A DNA stretch of 64,000 bases from contig NZ_FNGY01000001.1 in NCBI RefSeq assembly GCF_900103665.1, forward strand, positions 434,001 through 498,000. Direction: 5' to 3'. Each line of letters starts with the position of its first letter. The first letter of the stretch is position 1. Shown here piece by piece: positions 26,558 through 34,570 of the stretch. The position numbers and the translations under genes are program-made. The stretch is from Pedobacter steynii. Its GTDB lineage: Bacteria > Bacteroidota > Bacteroidia > Sphingobacteriales > Sphingobacteriaceae. The notes beneath the pieces are model-generated. The model did no database searches, was not told the origin of the DNA, and saw only the letters and a list, made by a program, of their open reading frames with translations.

Positions 26558-27673
26558 TTAAGCCAAAGCCTGATTGAAATCTGCGATAAGATCATCGATG
26601 TGTTCTAGTCCGACAGAGACCCGAATTAAATTTTGTGGGGTCTTGGTGTCCGGACCTTCTACCGAAGCGCGGTGCTCGATCAAGCTTTCTACGCCGCCCA
26701 GACTGGTGGCCTGAGCAAACAGCTTTACGGTATTTACCACTTTACGGGCTTCATCGGCTCCGCCGGCTACTAATACAGACAGCATGCCTCCGAAACCACT
26801 CATTTGCTGACGGGCAATTTCATATTGAGGGTGGGTAGGCAATCCCGGATAAAATACTCCTTCAATTTTTGGGTGCTGTTCTAGATATAAGGCCAGGGCC
26901 ATTCCGTTTTCGCAATGCCCGCGCATGCGGTAAGGAAGTGTTTTGATGCTTCTCAAGAGCAAAAAGCAATCAAAAGGAGAAGGTACTGCTCCACCAATCT
27001 GCTGGATATTTCTAATCTTTTCCCAAAGCGGCGTCTTTTCTGCAGTAATCAGGACACCTCCTAAAACATCACTATGGCCTCCAATATATTTGGTAGAAGA
27101 ATGCATCACAATATCTGCACCTAAAGCAATCGGGTTTTGCAGACATGGAGAAGCAAAGGTACTGTCGCAGGCCAGAACGAGCTTATGTTCTTTTGCAATC
27201 GCTGCAATGGCTTTAAGGTCTGTAATTTTTAAAAGTGGGTTAGAAGGCGTCTCTACCCAGATCAAAACGGTATTTTCCCTGATGTAATCAGGAATGCTGC
27301 TCAAATCGGTCAGGTCGATAAAGTCGATGGTCAGGGTGTCGGCAAAAATAGATTGTAATTGTTTCTTGAATCCCCAGTACATGTCGTCAGGAGCAATGAT
27401 ATGGCTTCCTGGTTTTAAGGCTTGAAAAAGAGACATACCTGCCGTATTACCGGAAGAAAAGGCACAGGCATCAGCTCCATGCTCCAGATCTGTTAATACT
27501 TGCTCTAGTGCTGAACGGTTCGGGTTACTTACACGGCTGTACATATGTCCGCCGGAATAGCCACCGTCCTCATCTCTGAAAAAAGTTGTGGACAAATTAA
27601 TAGGCGGCGTGACATCTTTTGTGCTGCTCTCATACAAATTTCCGGAATGGATCGCTAAAGTTTCTGGTTTCAT
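26558..27673 (-). CDS. Cystathionine gamma-synthase/lyase family PLP enzyme
   Basis: 371 residues of the Cys/Met metabolism PLP family: MKPETLAIHSGN, MYSRVSNPNRSALEQVLTDLE, the PLP Lys in MHSSTKYIGGHSDVLGGVL, SLGGVESLIEHRAS and the final RVSVGLEHIDDLIADFNQAL. The family includes cystathionine gamma-synthase (MetB), gamma-lyase and related enzymes; the length and SLGGVESLIEHRAS fit MetB or a lyase and do not distinguish them. It is transcribed from its own promoter, before the riboswitch-controlled operon on the same strand, so it is not under that SAM-I riboswitch. Confidence 0.9.
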   Translation of the reverse strand: MKPETLAIHSGNLYESSTKDVTPPINLSTTFFRDEDGGYSGGHMYSRVSNPNRSALEQVLTDLEHGADACAFSSGNTAGMSLFQALKPGSHIIAPDDMYWGFKKQLQSIFADTLTIDFIDLTDLSSIPDYIRENTVLIWVETPSNPLLKITDLKAIAAIAKEHKLVLACDSTFASPCLQNPIALGADIVMHSSTKYIGGHSDVLGGVLITAEKTPLWEKIRNIQQIGGAVPSPFDCFLLLRSIKTLPYRMRGHCENGMALALYLEQHPKIEGVFYPGLPTHPQYEIARQQMSGFGGMLSVLVAGGADEARKVVNTVKLFAQATSLGGVESLIEHRASVEGPDTKTPQNLIRVSVGLEHIDDLIADFNQALA

Positions 27674-27719
27674 TTTCAGGAGGATAAATAGTGAATTAAG
27701 GCTCTTGGTACAACAATGC

Positions 27720-27727
27720 TAAAGGTA
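27720..27727 (-). promoter_or_regulatory. Possible -7 element of the cystathionine synthase/lyase gene
   Basis: TACCTTTA on the minus strand, one base off TAnnTTTG, about 47 bases before the start at 27673. Tentative. Confidence 0.3.
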
Positions 27728-27787
27728 AAAATTATTCTGTTGAAGTTTTGGCAAGATTTATGTATTAGAGAAGAAAAACAAATTGAT

Positions 27788-28282
27788 ATGAAAAGAATAT
27801 TCCTGATAGCAGCCATTTTATGCAGTTCATTAATGGTTTTGCAAAGTTGTTCACCAAAAGGTGGTGGCGCTGCTCAAACTGTTGTTAAGCGTGGCGATGT
27901 AACAGGTAACTGGGTGCTAAACGACATTACTTATGAAGGCATTCCTCAGTCATCTGTAAAAACATTGTTTGGTGAGAGCTCAGCTAATTGCTTTGTGGGA
28001 AGTACCTGGAGATTAACAAATAGTGGTAATGGAAGTTACAGCTTGCCAGGTGGTGCATCATGTGCAGCAAAAACACAGACCATTTACTGGTCGGCAAGTG
28101 TTCCGGATCAGACTTTCCAGTTCAAGAAATTATATGAAGGTGATAAAGCGAAAAACGTAACTGAAGGTTACAGATTGGTACTTTCTTCTTCAACAAAAAC
28201 ATCATTGGTGATCAAATCGCCGGTAGAATATGGTAATTCGACTGCTTATATCGTGTTAAACTTTACAGCAGCAGCAAAATAG
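27788..28282 (+). CDS. Lipocalin-like lipoprotein
   Basis: 164 residues: lipoprotein signal MKRIFLIAAILCSSLMVLQSC (Cys 21), a Gly-rich stretch, then a beta-rich domain opening GNWVLNDITYEG and including STWRLTNSGNGSYSLPGG and YRLVLSSSTKTSLVIKSPV. This is the pattern of the small lipocalin-like lipoproteins common in Bacteroidota; ligand unknown. The longer frame from 27716 adds a charged N-terminus that would bury the signal, so 27788 is chosen. Closed by a terminator. Confidence 0.82.
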   Translation: MKRIFLIAAILCSSLMVLQSCSPKGGGAAQTVVKRGDVTGNWVLNDITYEGIPQSSVKTLFGESSANCFVGSTWRLTNSGNGSYSLPGGASCAAKTQTIYWSASVPDQTFQFKKLYEGDKAKNVTEGYRLVLSSSTKTSLVIKSPVEYGNSTAYIVLNFTAAAK

Positions 28283-28308
28283 TTTTTAGTAAATTTTGGT
28301 TTAGGTTA

Positions 28309-28342
28309 AGGGGACTCAGTGGTGTGGGTCCTCTTTTTTTTT
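28309..28342 (+). terminator. Terminator of the lipoprotein gene
   Basis: 7-bp stem AGGGGAC / GTCCTCT (28309-28315 and 28328-28334; one G:T) followed by a run of nine T. Confidence 0.8.
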
Positions 28343-28399
28343 ACACCCTGCCCACAAAAAATAACCTTCGTTTCGGCCATCTTGCACTTTAAAAAACGC

Positions 28400-28407
28400 T
28401 ATTTTTG
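28400..28407 (+). promoter_or_regulatory. -7 element for the TauE/SafE permease
   Basis: TATTTTTG, an exact TAnnTTTG match, 18 bases before the ATG at 28426 and overlapping a longer TTG-started frame, so it fixes the start choice. Confidence 0.6.
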
Positions 28408-28425
28408 CGGCAATTAAGAAATGTT

Positions 28426-29193
28426 ATGGTCACAGATCTGATTATACTCTGTATAGTCTCCTTTTTTGCCGGATTTATTGATGCCATTGTTGGTGGGGGA
28501 GGTTTACTCCAAACACCAGCCATCATGATCGTTTTGCCACAGTATTCCGTGGCTACTCTTTTTGGAACTACCAAAATCCCTTCGCTATCAGGAACGGCAT
28601 TCGCCGCCTGGAAATATTCGCAGAATGTAACACTAAACTGGAAATTACTGATCTATGTGGCCATGCTGGCTTTTGTCGGGGCGATCCTTGGTGCGCATAG
28701 CATTACGCTGATCGACAATACTGTGGTTAAACCGGTAGTGTTTTTCATACTGATTGCCGTGGCGGTCTATACTTATTTCAATAAGAGTTTCGGGGTGCAC
28801 CAGCACAAAGACCATAGCCTGTTCCAGCAAATGGCCATTGGCCTTTTCTTCGGTTTTGTTATTGGCTTCTATGACGGACTGATCGGACCGGGAACGGGAA
28901 CTTTTTTTATCCTTGCCTTTATTGCTTTACTGGGTTATGATTTTCTGCATGCCAGTGCGAGTGCAAAGCTGATCAATATGGCCACGAACATTGCGGCTAT
29001 CTGCTATTTCGGAAGTACCGGACATATTCTTTATGAGTTTGCCATTCCTATGGCTTTTTGTAATGTCGGGGGATCTTTCCTCGGTACTAAACTGGCCTTA
29101 TTAAAAGGCAATAAATTTATCAGGATCTTTTTTCTGATCGTTGTTTTCGGGACGATCCTGAGGTTTGCCTATGATATCTTTATCAAGGCATAA
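28426..29193 (+). CDS. TauE/SafE family membrane permease
   Basis: 255 residues, hydrophobic throughout with about 7-8 transmembrane helices. The N-terminal half has the family repeat AGFIDAIVGGGGLLQTPAIMIV (with SVATLFGTTKIPSLSGT), and the second half repeats it as GFYDGLIGPGTGTFFILAFIALLGYDFLHASASAKLINMATN. Members export sulfite, sulfonates or organosulfur anions in characterised cases, but the substrate here is unknown; sulfur genes nearby are suggestive only. The cytochrome c peroxidase gene follows after 10 bases. Confidence 0.9.
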   Translation: MVTDLIILCIVSFFAGFIDAIVGGGGLLQTPAIMIVLPQYSVATLFGTTKIPSLSGTAFAAWKYSQNVTLNWKLLIYVAMLAFVGAILGAHSITLIDNTVVKPVVFFILIAVAVYTYFNKSFGVHQHKDHSLFQQMAIGLFFGFVIGFYDGLIGPGTGTFFILAFIALLGYDFLHASASAKLINMATNIAAICYFGSTGHILYEFAIPMAFCNVGGSFLGTKLALLKGNKFIRIFFLIVVFGTILRFAYDIFIKA

Positions 29194-29203
29194 TTGATTT
29201 TAA

Positions 29204-30196
29204 ATGAAGAAAAATAAACTTTTTGTTGTTGCGATTATTACATTTTCTACGGTTCTTTTAGGTCTTGCTTTTGGCCTGTCCACGATAAAAACGGTGGTTG
29301 CGGTGAGGAGACCTGTCAACTTTCCTGCTCCTTTTCAAAAGGACCCTGCCTTAACGGTAGAAGGGATCACCCTCGGACAAAAGCTGTTTGATGATGTATC
29401 CTTGTCCAAAAATGGAAAGCTGGCCTGTGCTTCCTGTCACAATCAGGTCGATGCCTACTCCAGTGCGGGCATTAAGATCAATGAAGGGGTAAATGATCAG
29501 ATCTTAGGGACGAGAAATACCCCGGCGCTGATGAACCTGCAATGGAAACATTCTTATTTCAGGGATGGTAGGGAAACAAAACTTCAGAATACCGCGATCA
29601 ATGCTTTTATAAGCCCGGCAGAGATGGGGGAGACAATGGATAACGTGGTAAAGAAAATCAATCAATCCCCGATTTATAAACAACATTTTAAAACGATTTT
29701 TGGCATTGAAGAAATCAAAGCTAAAGACATTACCGGGGCAATTGAACAATACCTGTTGTCGCTGGTTTCTGCCAATTCCCGCTACGATCAGCTGGTGGCA
29801 AAGCAGAAAGATACTTTTAGTCCGGATGAAAAGGAAGGATTGAAATTGTTTAAAGACAATTGTGCTTCCTGTCATGCTACGGATTTGTTCAGTGACGAAT
29901 CGCTTAGGAATATAGGAACAGCAATGGCCAATGATCCGGTAAAGAAATTTAAAGTACCGAGTTTAAGAAACGCAGAAGTGAGCGGTCCTTACCTTCATGA
30001 TGGCAGGTTCAATACACTGGAAGAGGTATTGGAATATTATGCTTCCGGAGTAAAGAAAGAAGCCGGACTGGATCCTTTGCTACAGCAGCATGGTCAAACA
30101 GGAATTCCTTTAACGGGCGCAGAGCAGAAAAAGATCATCCTGTTTTTGAAGACATTAACAGACCATGCTTTTATCAATAAAACCACGCTTCAATAA
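29204..30196 (+). CDS. Di-haem cytochrome c peroxidase
   Basis: 330 residues with an N-terminal membrane/signal segment (FVVAIITFSTVLLGLAFGLS) and two haem-binding CASCH motifs (75-79 and 220-224) in the CCP/MauG layout. Conserved regions LGTRNTPALMNLQWKHSYFRDGRE, SPAEMG and FKVPSLRNAEVSGPYLHDGRFNTLEEVLEYYASG are typical. It reduces hydrogen peroxide in the periplasm using electrons from a c-type cytochrome. Close spacing suggests co-transcription with the permease. Confidence 0.94.
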   Translation: MKKNKLFVVAIITFSTVLLGLAFGLSTIKTVVAVRRPVNFPAPFQKDPALTVEGITLGQKLFDDVSLSKNGKLACASCHNQVDAYSSAGIKINEGVNDQILGTRNTPALMNLQWKHSYFRDGRETKLQNTAINAFISPAEMGETMDNVVKKINQSPIYKQHFKTIFGIEEIKAKDITGAIEQYLLSLVSANSRYDQLVAKQKDTFSPDEKEGLKLFKDNCASCHATDLFSDESLRNIGTAMANDPVKKFKVPSLRNAEVSGPYLHDGRFNTLEEVLEYYASGVKKEAGLDPLLQQHGQTGIPLTGAEQKKIILFLKTLTDHAFINKTTLQ

Positions 30197-30324
30197 ACCG
30201 TATTTACGTGCTGTTTAGTGCATTTTTTTCTGGACTTTGACAGAACACAAATTCTATCAGTTGCTTTGTGCATTACAGAATATTTTTCGATAAATTTGAT
30301 GGGTGTAATATTTTTTAAGAATAT

Positions 30325-30332
30325 TATATTTG
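30325..30332 (+). promoter_or_regulatory. -7 element for the second VGIGT protein
   Basis: Exact TATATTTG; TTTG at 30295-30298 is a possible -33 element but the spacer is 26 bp, longer than usual. A leader of about 150 bases before the ATG at 30493 would carry the hairpin at 30415-30459. Confidence 0.5.
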
Positions 30333-30414
30333 CCGCCTGATTAAAATAATCTGCGTGGAAATACGCTCTTTAGAAAAAAAATTAACACATCTCAAATATG
30401 AAAATCGATAGGAT

Positions 30415-30459
30415 AGAAATTTAGAACTGGATGCTTTAAGCGGGAAATTCTAAATTTCT
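30415..30459 (+). repeat. Perfect 12-bp inverted repeat in the 5' leader of the second VGIGT gene
   Basis: AGAAATTTAGAA (30415-30426) pairs exactly with TTCTAAATTTCT (30448-30459), loop 21 bases. An 8-codon ORF (MKIDRIEI, 30398-30424) ends inside the first arm. Confidence 0.85.
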
Positions 30460-30492
30460 GCAATCAGTCAAGACCTCCCCAATAGACTTACT

Positions 30493-31443
30493 ATGAAAAA
30501 AATCTGCCTCTTAACCTGTCTTATGACCTGGGTTATCGCTTCAAACGCGCAAACGAATACTTTTCCTCCAATGGGGAACGCCGGAATTGGTACAGTTGAT
30601 CCGAAAGCTAAATTAAGTTTCAATAATCTAAATGATGGATCTGATGGGCCAGATGGTATAACATGGTATAGCCCTGATCCTCTGCATTACGGTATTCACA
30701 GAACAGAAGGGGCTTGGACTCAGCCTAACTATCAGCAATTAAGGCTAGTCTGGGATACAGGTATTATTCTTAATCCGGGAACGCTGTATGGCAAGAGTTA
30801 TGTTGATATTCAGGGGGCTGGTTTAAGGGTGACCTCCGGTAATATCGGAATAGGAACTATAAATCCCTTATCAAAATTTCATGTCCAGGCAGATGCCAAT
30901 ACCTCAGGTGCTCCGGCTAATTCGCAGGTTTTAATTGGAGGTACAACAAATCCGGAAAAAAGACTTTCATTAGCCTACAATACCTCTTCCAACTATGCAG
31001 AATTGCAGTCTCAGGCTTATACAGGATCTTATACTGCGATCATTCTAAACCCCAATGGCGGAAACGTAGGTATTGGTACAAACAATCCTTCAGCTAAGCT
31101 TGCCGTAGAAGGAAATATCAAAGCTAGAGAAATTAAGGTAGAAAGTACAGTTTGGCCGGATTATGTATTCGATAAAGACTATCAGCTTCCTACTTTAAAA
31201 GAGATAGAAAAACATATTCAGGAAAAGGGTCATTTGCCTGGGATCCCTTCTGCAAAAGAAGTGAAAGAGAATGGGATTGAGCTCGGAGAAATGAATGCGA
31301 AATTGCTACAGAAAATAGAAGAGTTAACGCTCCATTTGATTGAGAAGGATAAACAGTTAAACAAGGTTAACGCGGTTAATAATGAATATGGGAAAAGACT
31401 CCAGGACCTGGAAAGCAAGATCAATTTGCTTTTGGTAAAGTAA
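30493..31443 (+). CDS. Secreted VGIGT-repeat protein (tail-fibre-like, long form)
   Basis: 316 residues; signal peptide MKKICLLTCLMTWVIASNA-Q. Three or more VGIGT-type beta repeats (AGIGTVDPKAKLSF, NIGIGTINPLSKFHV, NVGIGTNNPSAKLAVEGNI) form a fibre-like stalk, followed by the C-terminal module shared with the protein at 8702-9454 (WPDYVFDKDYQLPTLKEIEKHIQEK, HLPGIPSAKEVKENGIELGE, coiled coil KLLQKIEELTLHLIEKDKQL). Probably a surface-exposed trimeric fibre; role unknown. It is the first gene of the accessory segment that continues with the RHS genes. Confidence 0.78.
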   Translation: MKKICLLTCLMTWVIASNAQTNTFPPMGNAGIGTVDPKAKLSFNNLNDGSDGPDGITWYSPDPLHYGIHRTEGAWTQPNYQQLRLVWDTGIILNPGTLYGKSYVDIQGAGLRVTSGNIGIGTINPLSKFHVQADANTSGAPANSQVLIGGTTNPEKRLSLAYNTSSNYAELQSQAYTGSYTAIILNPNGGNVGIGTNNPSAKLAVEGNIKAREIKVESTVWPDYVFDKDYQLPTLKEIEKHIQEKGHLPGIPSAKEVKENGIELGEMNAKLLQKIEELTLHLIEKDKQLNKVNAVNNEYGKRLQDLESKINLLLVK

Positions 31444-31621
31444 AAGATTGCTGATACTTATGGATTAGCTAAAGCATGCTGTAATAACGAAAAACAATAA
31501 CGATTAATAAAACTTAAGTAAGTGCTAGTTATTTATTAAATTAACACAAATTATTAACGCCTTAATGATATTTGTTTGCCTAGTAGCTCAAGTATTTAGA
31601 AAGTGCCATTATCCAACTTAA

Positions 31622-34558
31622 ATGAAACAAATTTTTCTGCCAGTTTTCTCATTGACAAATAGGAATGAATATGTGAAGCAACAAAAGTGCGTATATTCAG
31701 AATTCAGAATTGCATTAATACTGATAACTATATTATTGTCGAATGTCTATCCTGCTGTGTCACAAGTGAATTATCAAACAGACTTCACTATGGCTAATCT
31801 TACAAGATTTGTACCTGCAGCCCCTGCGATGGCTAATTTTCAGCGATATGGAGATACCCCTGTTAACCATTACACTGGAATACCTGATATAAGTTTTGCT
31901 TTAGGTTCAATCAAACTTAAAAACTTTGAATGGCCGTTGAGCATTAGTTATCATGCAGGAGGTAATAAAGTACAAGAATTTGCAAATCCGGCGGGTCTTG
32001 GTTGGGTAGTAAATGCAGGTGGCTTTATATCTTGTAAAGTGATGGGATTAATGGACGTTAGAGATGAACAACCAGAAGTCAAAAGGTCTTATTATCTGGC
32101 AAAAAGGTACGATCCTTATGATGGTGACTGTTCAAATACACAAGACATATTTTTTAATTGGCAGGATGTCGATGAAGCGGATAGACATATAGCTGCAAAT
32201 GATCTGTATCAACCTGATTTGTTTTATATAAGTACGCCTGTAATAAATAGTAAATTTTTAATTAAAGATGGAGCTGGCTATACAAGTCCGAGAAATGATC
32301 TTAGTATTTCATTGAAAAAAAATGATGAAATGTTTAGCGAATATTCATTAGAATTTCTTGTTAAGGACTCCAAAGGAAATAAATTTTATTTTAATCGCAT
32401 GGCGATATCCTCCACTTCAAGCATGTGTAATGGAACGCTGATCCCAGGTTCAGAAAATCCAGGTTTCGCCCTTACAAAAGTAATCACTTATGAAGGAGAA
32501 GAGCTGAATTTTACGTATTCTAAGGATACCTATAACAATCCAGAAGCACCCAGTGCAACCTACAAACGTTTAGTCGATAATCAATGTTCCAGATGTTATG
32601 TAGATGCACAACCTCAGAATGTCATCTGTACAAATACCAGCTATGTTCAGGAATACAGGTTGAGCCAAATCGTTTCCAGCAATGGTCAAAAGGTAATATT
32701 TGATTATAGTACAAGAGCCGATAATACCAGTTCCCAGAAACTTAACGAAATTAAATTTTACAATACAACAAGCGGCTCTGATGTCTTAATGAATTCCTGG
32801 GTTTTGAATCAAACTTATTTTGGTTCATCGAACGACAACAATCTTCGCTTAAAACTGGATTCTATATCTCAGAAAGATAGTCAGGGTAAAGTCGCAGAAA
32901 CCTACAAATTTGGTTATAATCCTTTAAACCTACCGGAACGGGTTTCTACTCGAATTGATTTTGGTGGTTATTTTAATAATTACGGGTATGATATTTCAAC
33001 AGGAAGTAATATTATGCGAACTGCTGATCTTACTTATGTACAGGCGTCAATCTTAAATAAAGTCACTTATCCCACAGGAGGTCATACGAGTTATGAGTAT
33101 GCACTTAATTCTGGAAACGTTAGCGGTTTAAGGATCCAATCTTTGCGTAATTATGATGTTGATGATCAATTGCTATCGACAAAGAGTTTTGAGTATGAAA
33201 AACCACTTAATGACGCATTGGCTTTTGAAACTCAGGAAGAAAGTTATTTGTTTGGTAATAATCCATCAAATTGCGCAGTTAATAATGATTTACCTTCCAG
33301 TTCTCTACAGTTGTTCACTTGTTATACCATATCAACACAAACTAGTCCTATTGTTGATAATGTTTCCAGATTCTTCGATACGTCGATCGCATACGGCTTA
33401 GTAACCGAGTACAATGGTATCGATGGGGCTGGGGGGAAAACAGTTTATAGTTATGACGATCCAGAAGCTCTTAATTATCACAATAGGAGCGATATATTGG
33501 GCTTAATTAGAGGAACTTTGACTGCTAAAAATACGTACAAAAAAGAGGGCTTGAATTATGGTTTGGTTAACTCTGTGAAGTACTATTACGAAATTCCTGC
33601 CAATAATACTTCTGGGTTTTGGGAAGATGCAACTCATCCAATGGAGAAAAGATTTTGGATTAAAACGCTTCGATTGATGCATCCAGATCTTTCTTATTCA
33701 ATTAATGATATGCAAGGACGTTGTTATCCCAGAGAGTTTGGGCAGTCAGATTTCAGATTAGCCATATTACCATTGTATTTAAGGAAAGTAGAAAACAGAA
33801 CATACGAGGGAGGCTTGGAGGTATTAAACACTCAGTTCTTAGATTATAAAAATGATGTGATTTTATTACCATCTCATACCTATTCGACAAATAGTGACGG
33901 CTTAACTACGCATGAATATTCATTTTATGCCGGTTCCGACAATAGCTCCTTAAATCTTAGCACGCCGGAAATACAAGCACACCAATATTATCTTTCACAA
34001 AATAGAGTTAATGAAACTGTATTTCGTAAAATTACAAAAAATGATCGTGATATTTTTTCCGATAGAATTTTTTATAAGCTGTACAATGGAATTGCAAGGT
34101 TTGAGAAAGAAATCATTTCCCCATCTGGAGGCATTGACTATAAACAAGTTGAAGTGCTTTCTTATGATGGTTATGGCAACCCATTAAATGTAAGAACCGA
34201 TACGGTTAAGCAGACTAGTTACCTGTGGAGTTATAATGGTAAATACGCTGTTGCTGAAATAAAGAACAGCGATTATGCCGCCGTAAGAAATATTTTAGGA
34301 CAAACAGCAATAGATGCATTTCTCAATTCAAATCCGGATAAAGCTGCGATAGACAGTTTTATTAATCCATTAAGAACCGGACTTCCAAATACGCAGATTA
34401 GTAGCGTTTCCTATAAACCACTAATTGGTGTAACAAGTCAGACAGATGCTAAAGGGCAAACAACCTACTATGAATATGATCACTTCCAACGACTACTGAA
34501 TATTAAAGATCAGCAGGGGAATATTGTTAAATCTTACGAATACCATCTAAAACCATAA
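31622..34558 (+). CDS. RHS-type protein, N-terminal component
   Basis: 978 residues. A long N-terminus leads to a hydrophobic segment (about 30-45, IALILITILLSNVYPA), probably a signal. The region with the motif WPLSISYHAGG...FANPAGLGWVVNAGGFISCKVMG resembles the N-terminal segment of RHS/SpvB-related proteins (GLGW...NAGG). Scattered YD-like pieces follow (e.g. VTYPTGGHTSYEYAL), ending in a clear YD repeat, TYYEYDHFQRLLNIKDQQGNIVKSYEYH, just before the stop. The next gene (12 bases later) starts the DUF6443/RHS part. It reads as one half of a split two-gene RHS system. A+T-rich compared with neighbours. Function inferred: secreted RHS scaffold. Confidence 0.75.
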   Translation: MKQIFLPVFSLTNRNEYVKQQKCVYSEFRIALILITILLSNVYPAVSQVNYQTDFTMANLTRFVPAAPAMANFQRYGDTPVNHYTGIPDISFALGSIKLKNFEWPLSISYHAGGNKVQEFANPAGLGWVVNAGGFISCKVMGLMDVRDEQPEVKRSYYLAKRYDPYDGDCSNTQDIFFNWQDVDEADRHIAANDLYQPDLFYISTPVINSKFLIKDGAGYTSPRNDLSISLKKNDEMFSEYSLEFLVKDSKGNKFYFNRMAISSTSSMCNGTLIPGSENPGFALTKVITYEGEELNFTYSKDTYNNPEAPSATYKRLVDNQCSRCYVDAQPQNVICTNTSYVQEYRLSQIVSSNGQKVIFDYSTRADNTSSQKLNEIKFYNTTSGSDVLMNSWVLNQTYFGSSNDNNLRLKLDSISQKDSQGKVAETYKFGYNPLNLPERVSTRIDFGGYFNNYGYDISTGSNIMRTADLTYVQASILNKVTYPTGGHTSYEYALNSGNVSGLRIQSLRNYDVDDQLLSTKSFEYEKPLNDALAFETQEESYLFGNNPSNCAVNNDLPSSSLQLFTCYTISTQTSPIVDNVSRFFDTSIAYGLVTEYNGIDGAGGKTVYSYDDPEALNYHNRSDILGLIRGTLTAKNTYKKEGLNYGLVNSVKYYYEIPANNTSGFWEDATHPMEKRFWIKTLRLMHPDLSYSINDMQGRCYPREFGQSDFRLAILPLYLRKVENRTYEGGLEVLNTQFLDYKNDVILLPSHTYSTNSDGLTTHEYSFYAGSDNSSLNLSTPEIQAHQYYLSQNRVNETVFRKITKNDRDIFSDRIFYKLYNGIARFEKEIISPSGGIDYKQVEVLSYDGYGNPLNVRTDTVKQTSYLWSYNGKYAVAEIKNSDYAAVRNILGQTAIDAFLNSNPDKAAIDSFINPLRTGLPNTQISSVSYKPLIGVTSQTDAKGQTTYYEYDHFQRLLNIKDQQGNIVKSYEYHLKP

Positions 34559-34570
34559 GCGCACTCATTG

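Noticed and set aside
31444..31621. Promoter or mobile-element end before the RHS genes
   Set aside because: No exact TAnnTTTG with a -33 element and no terminal inverted repeats; only loosely repeated AATAACGA.
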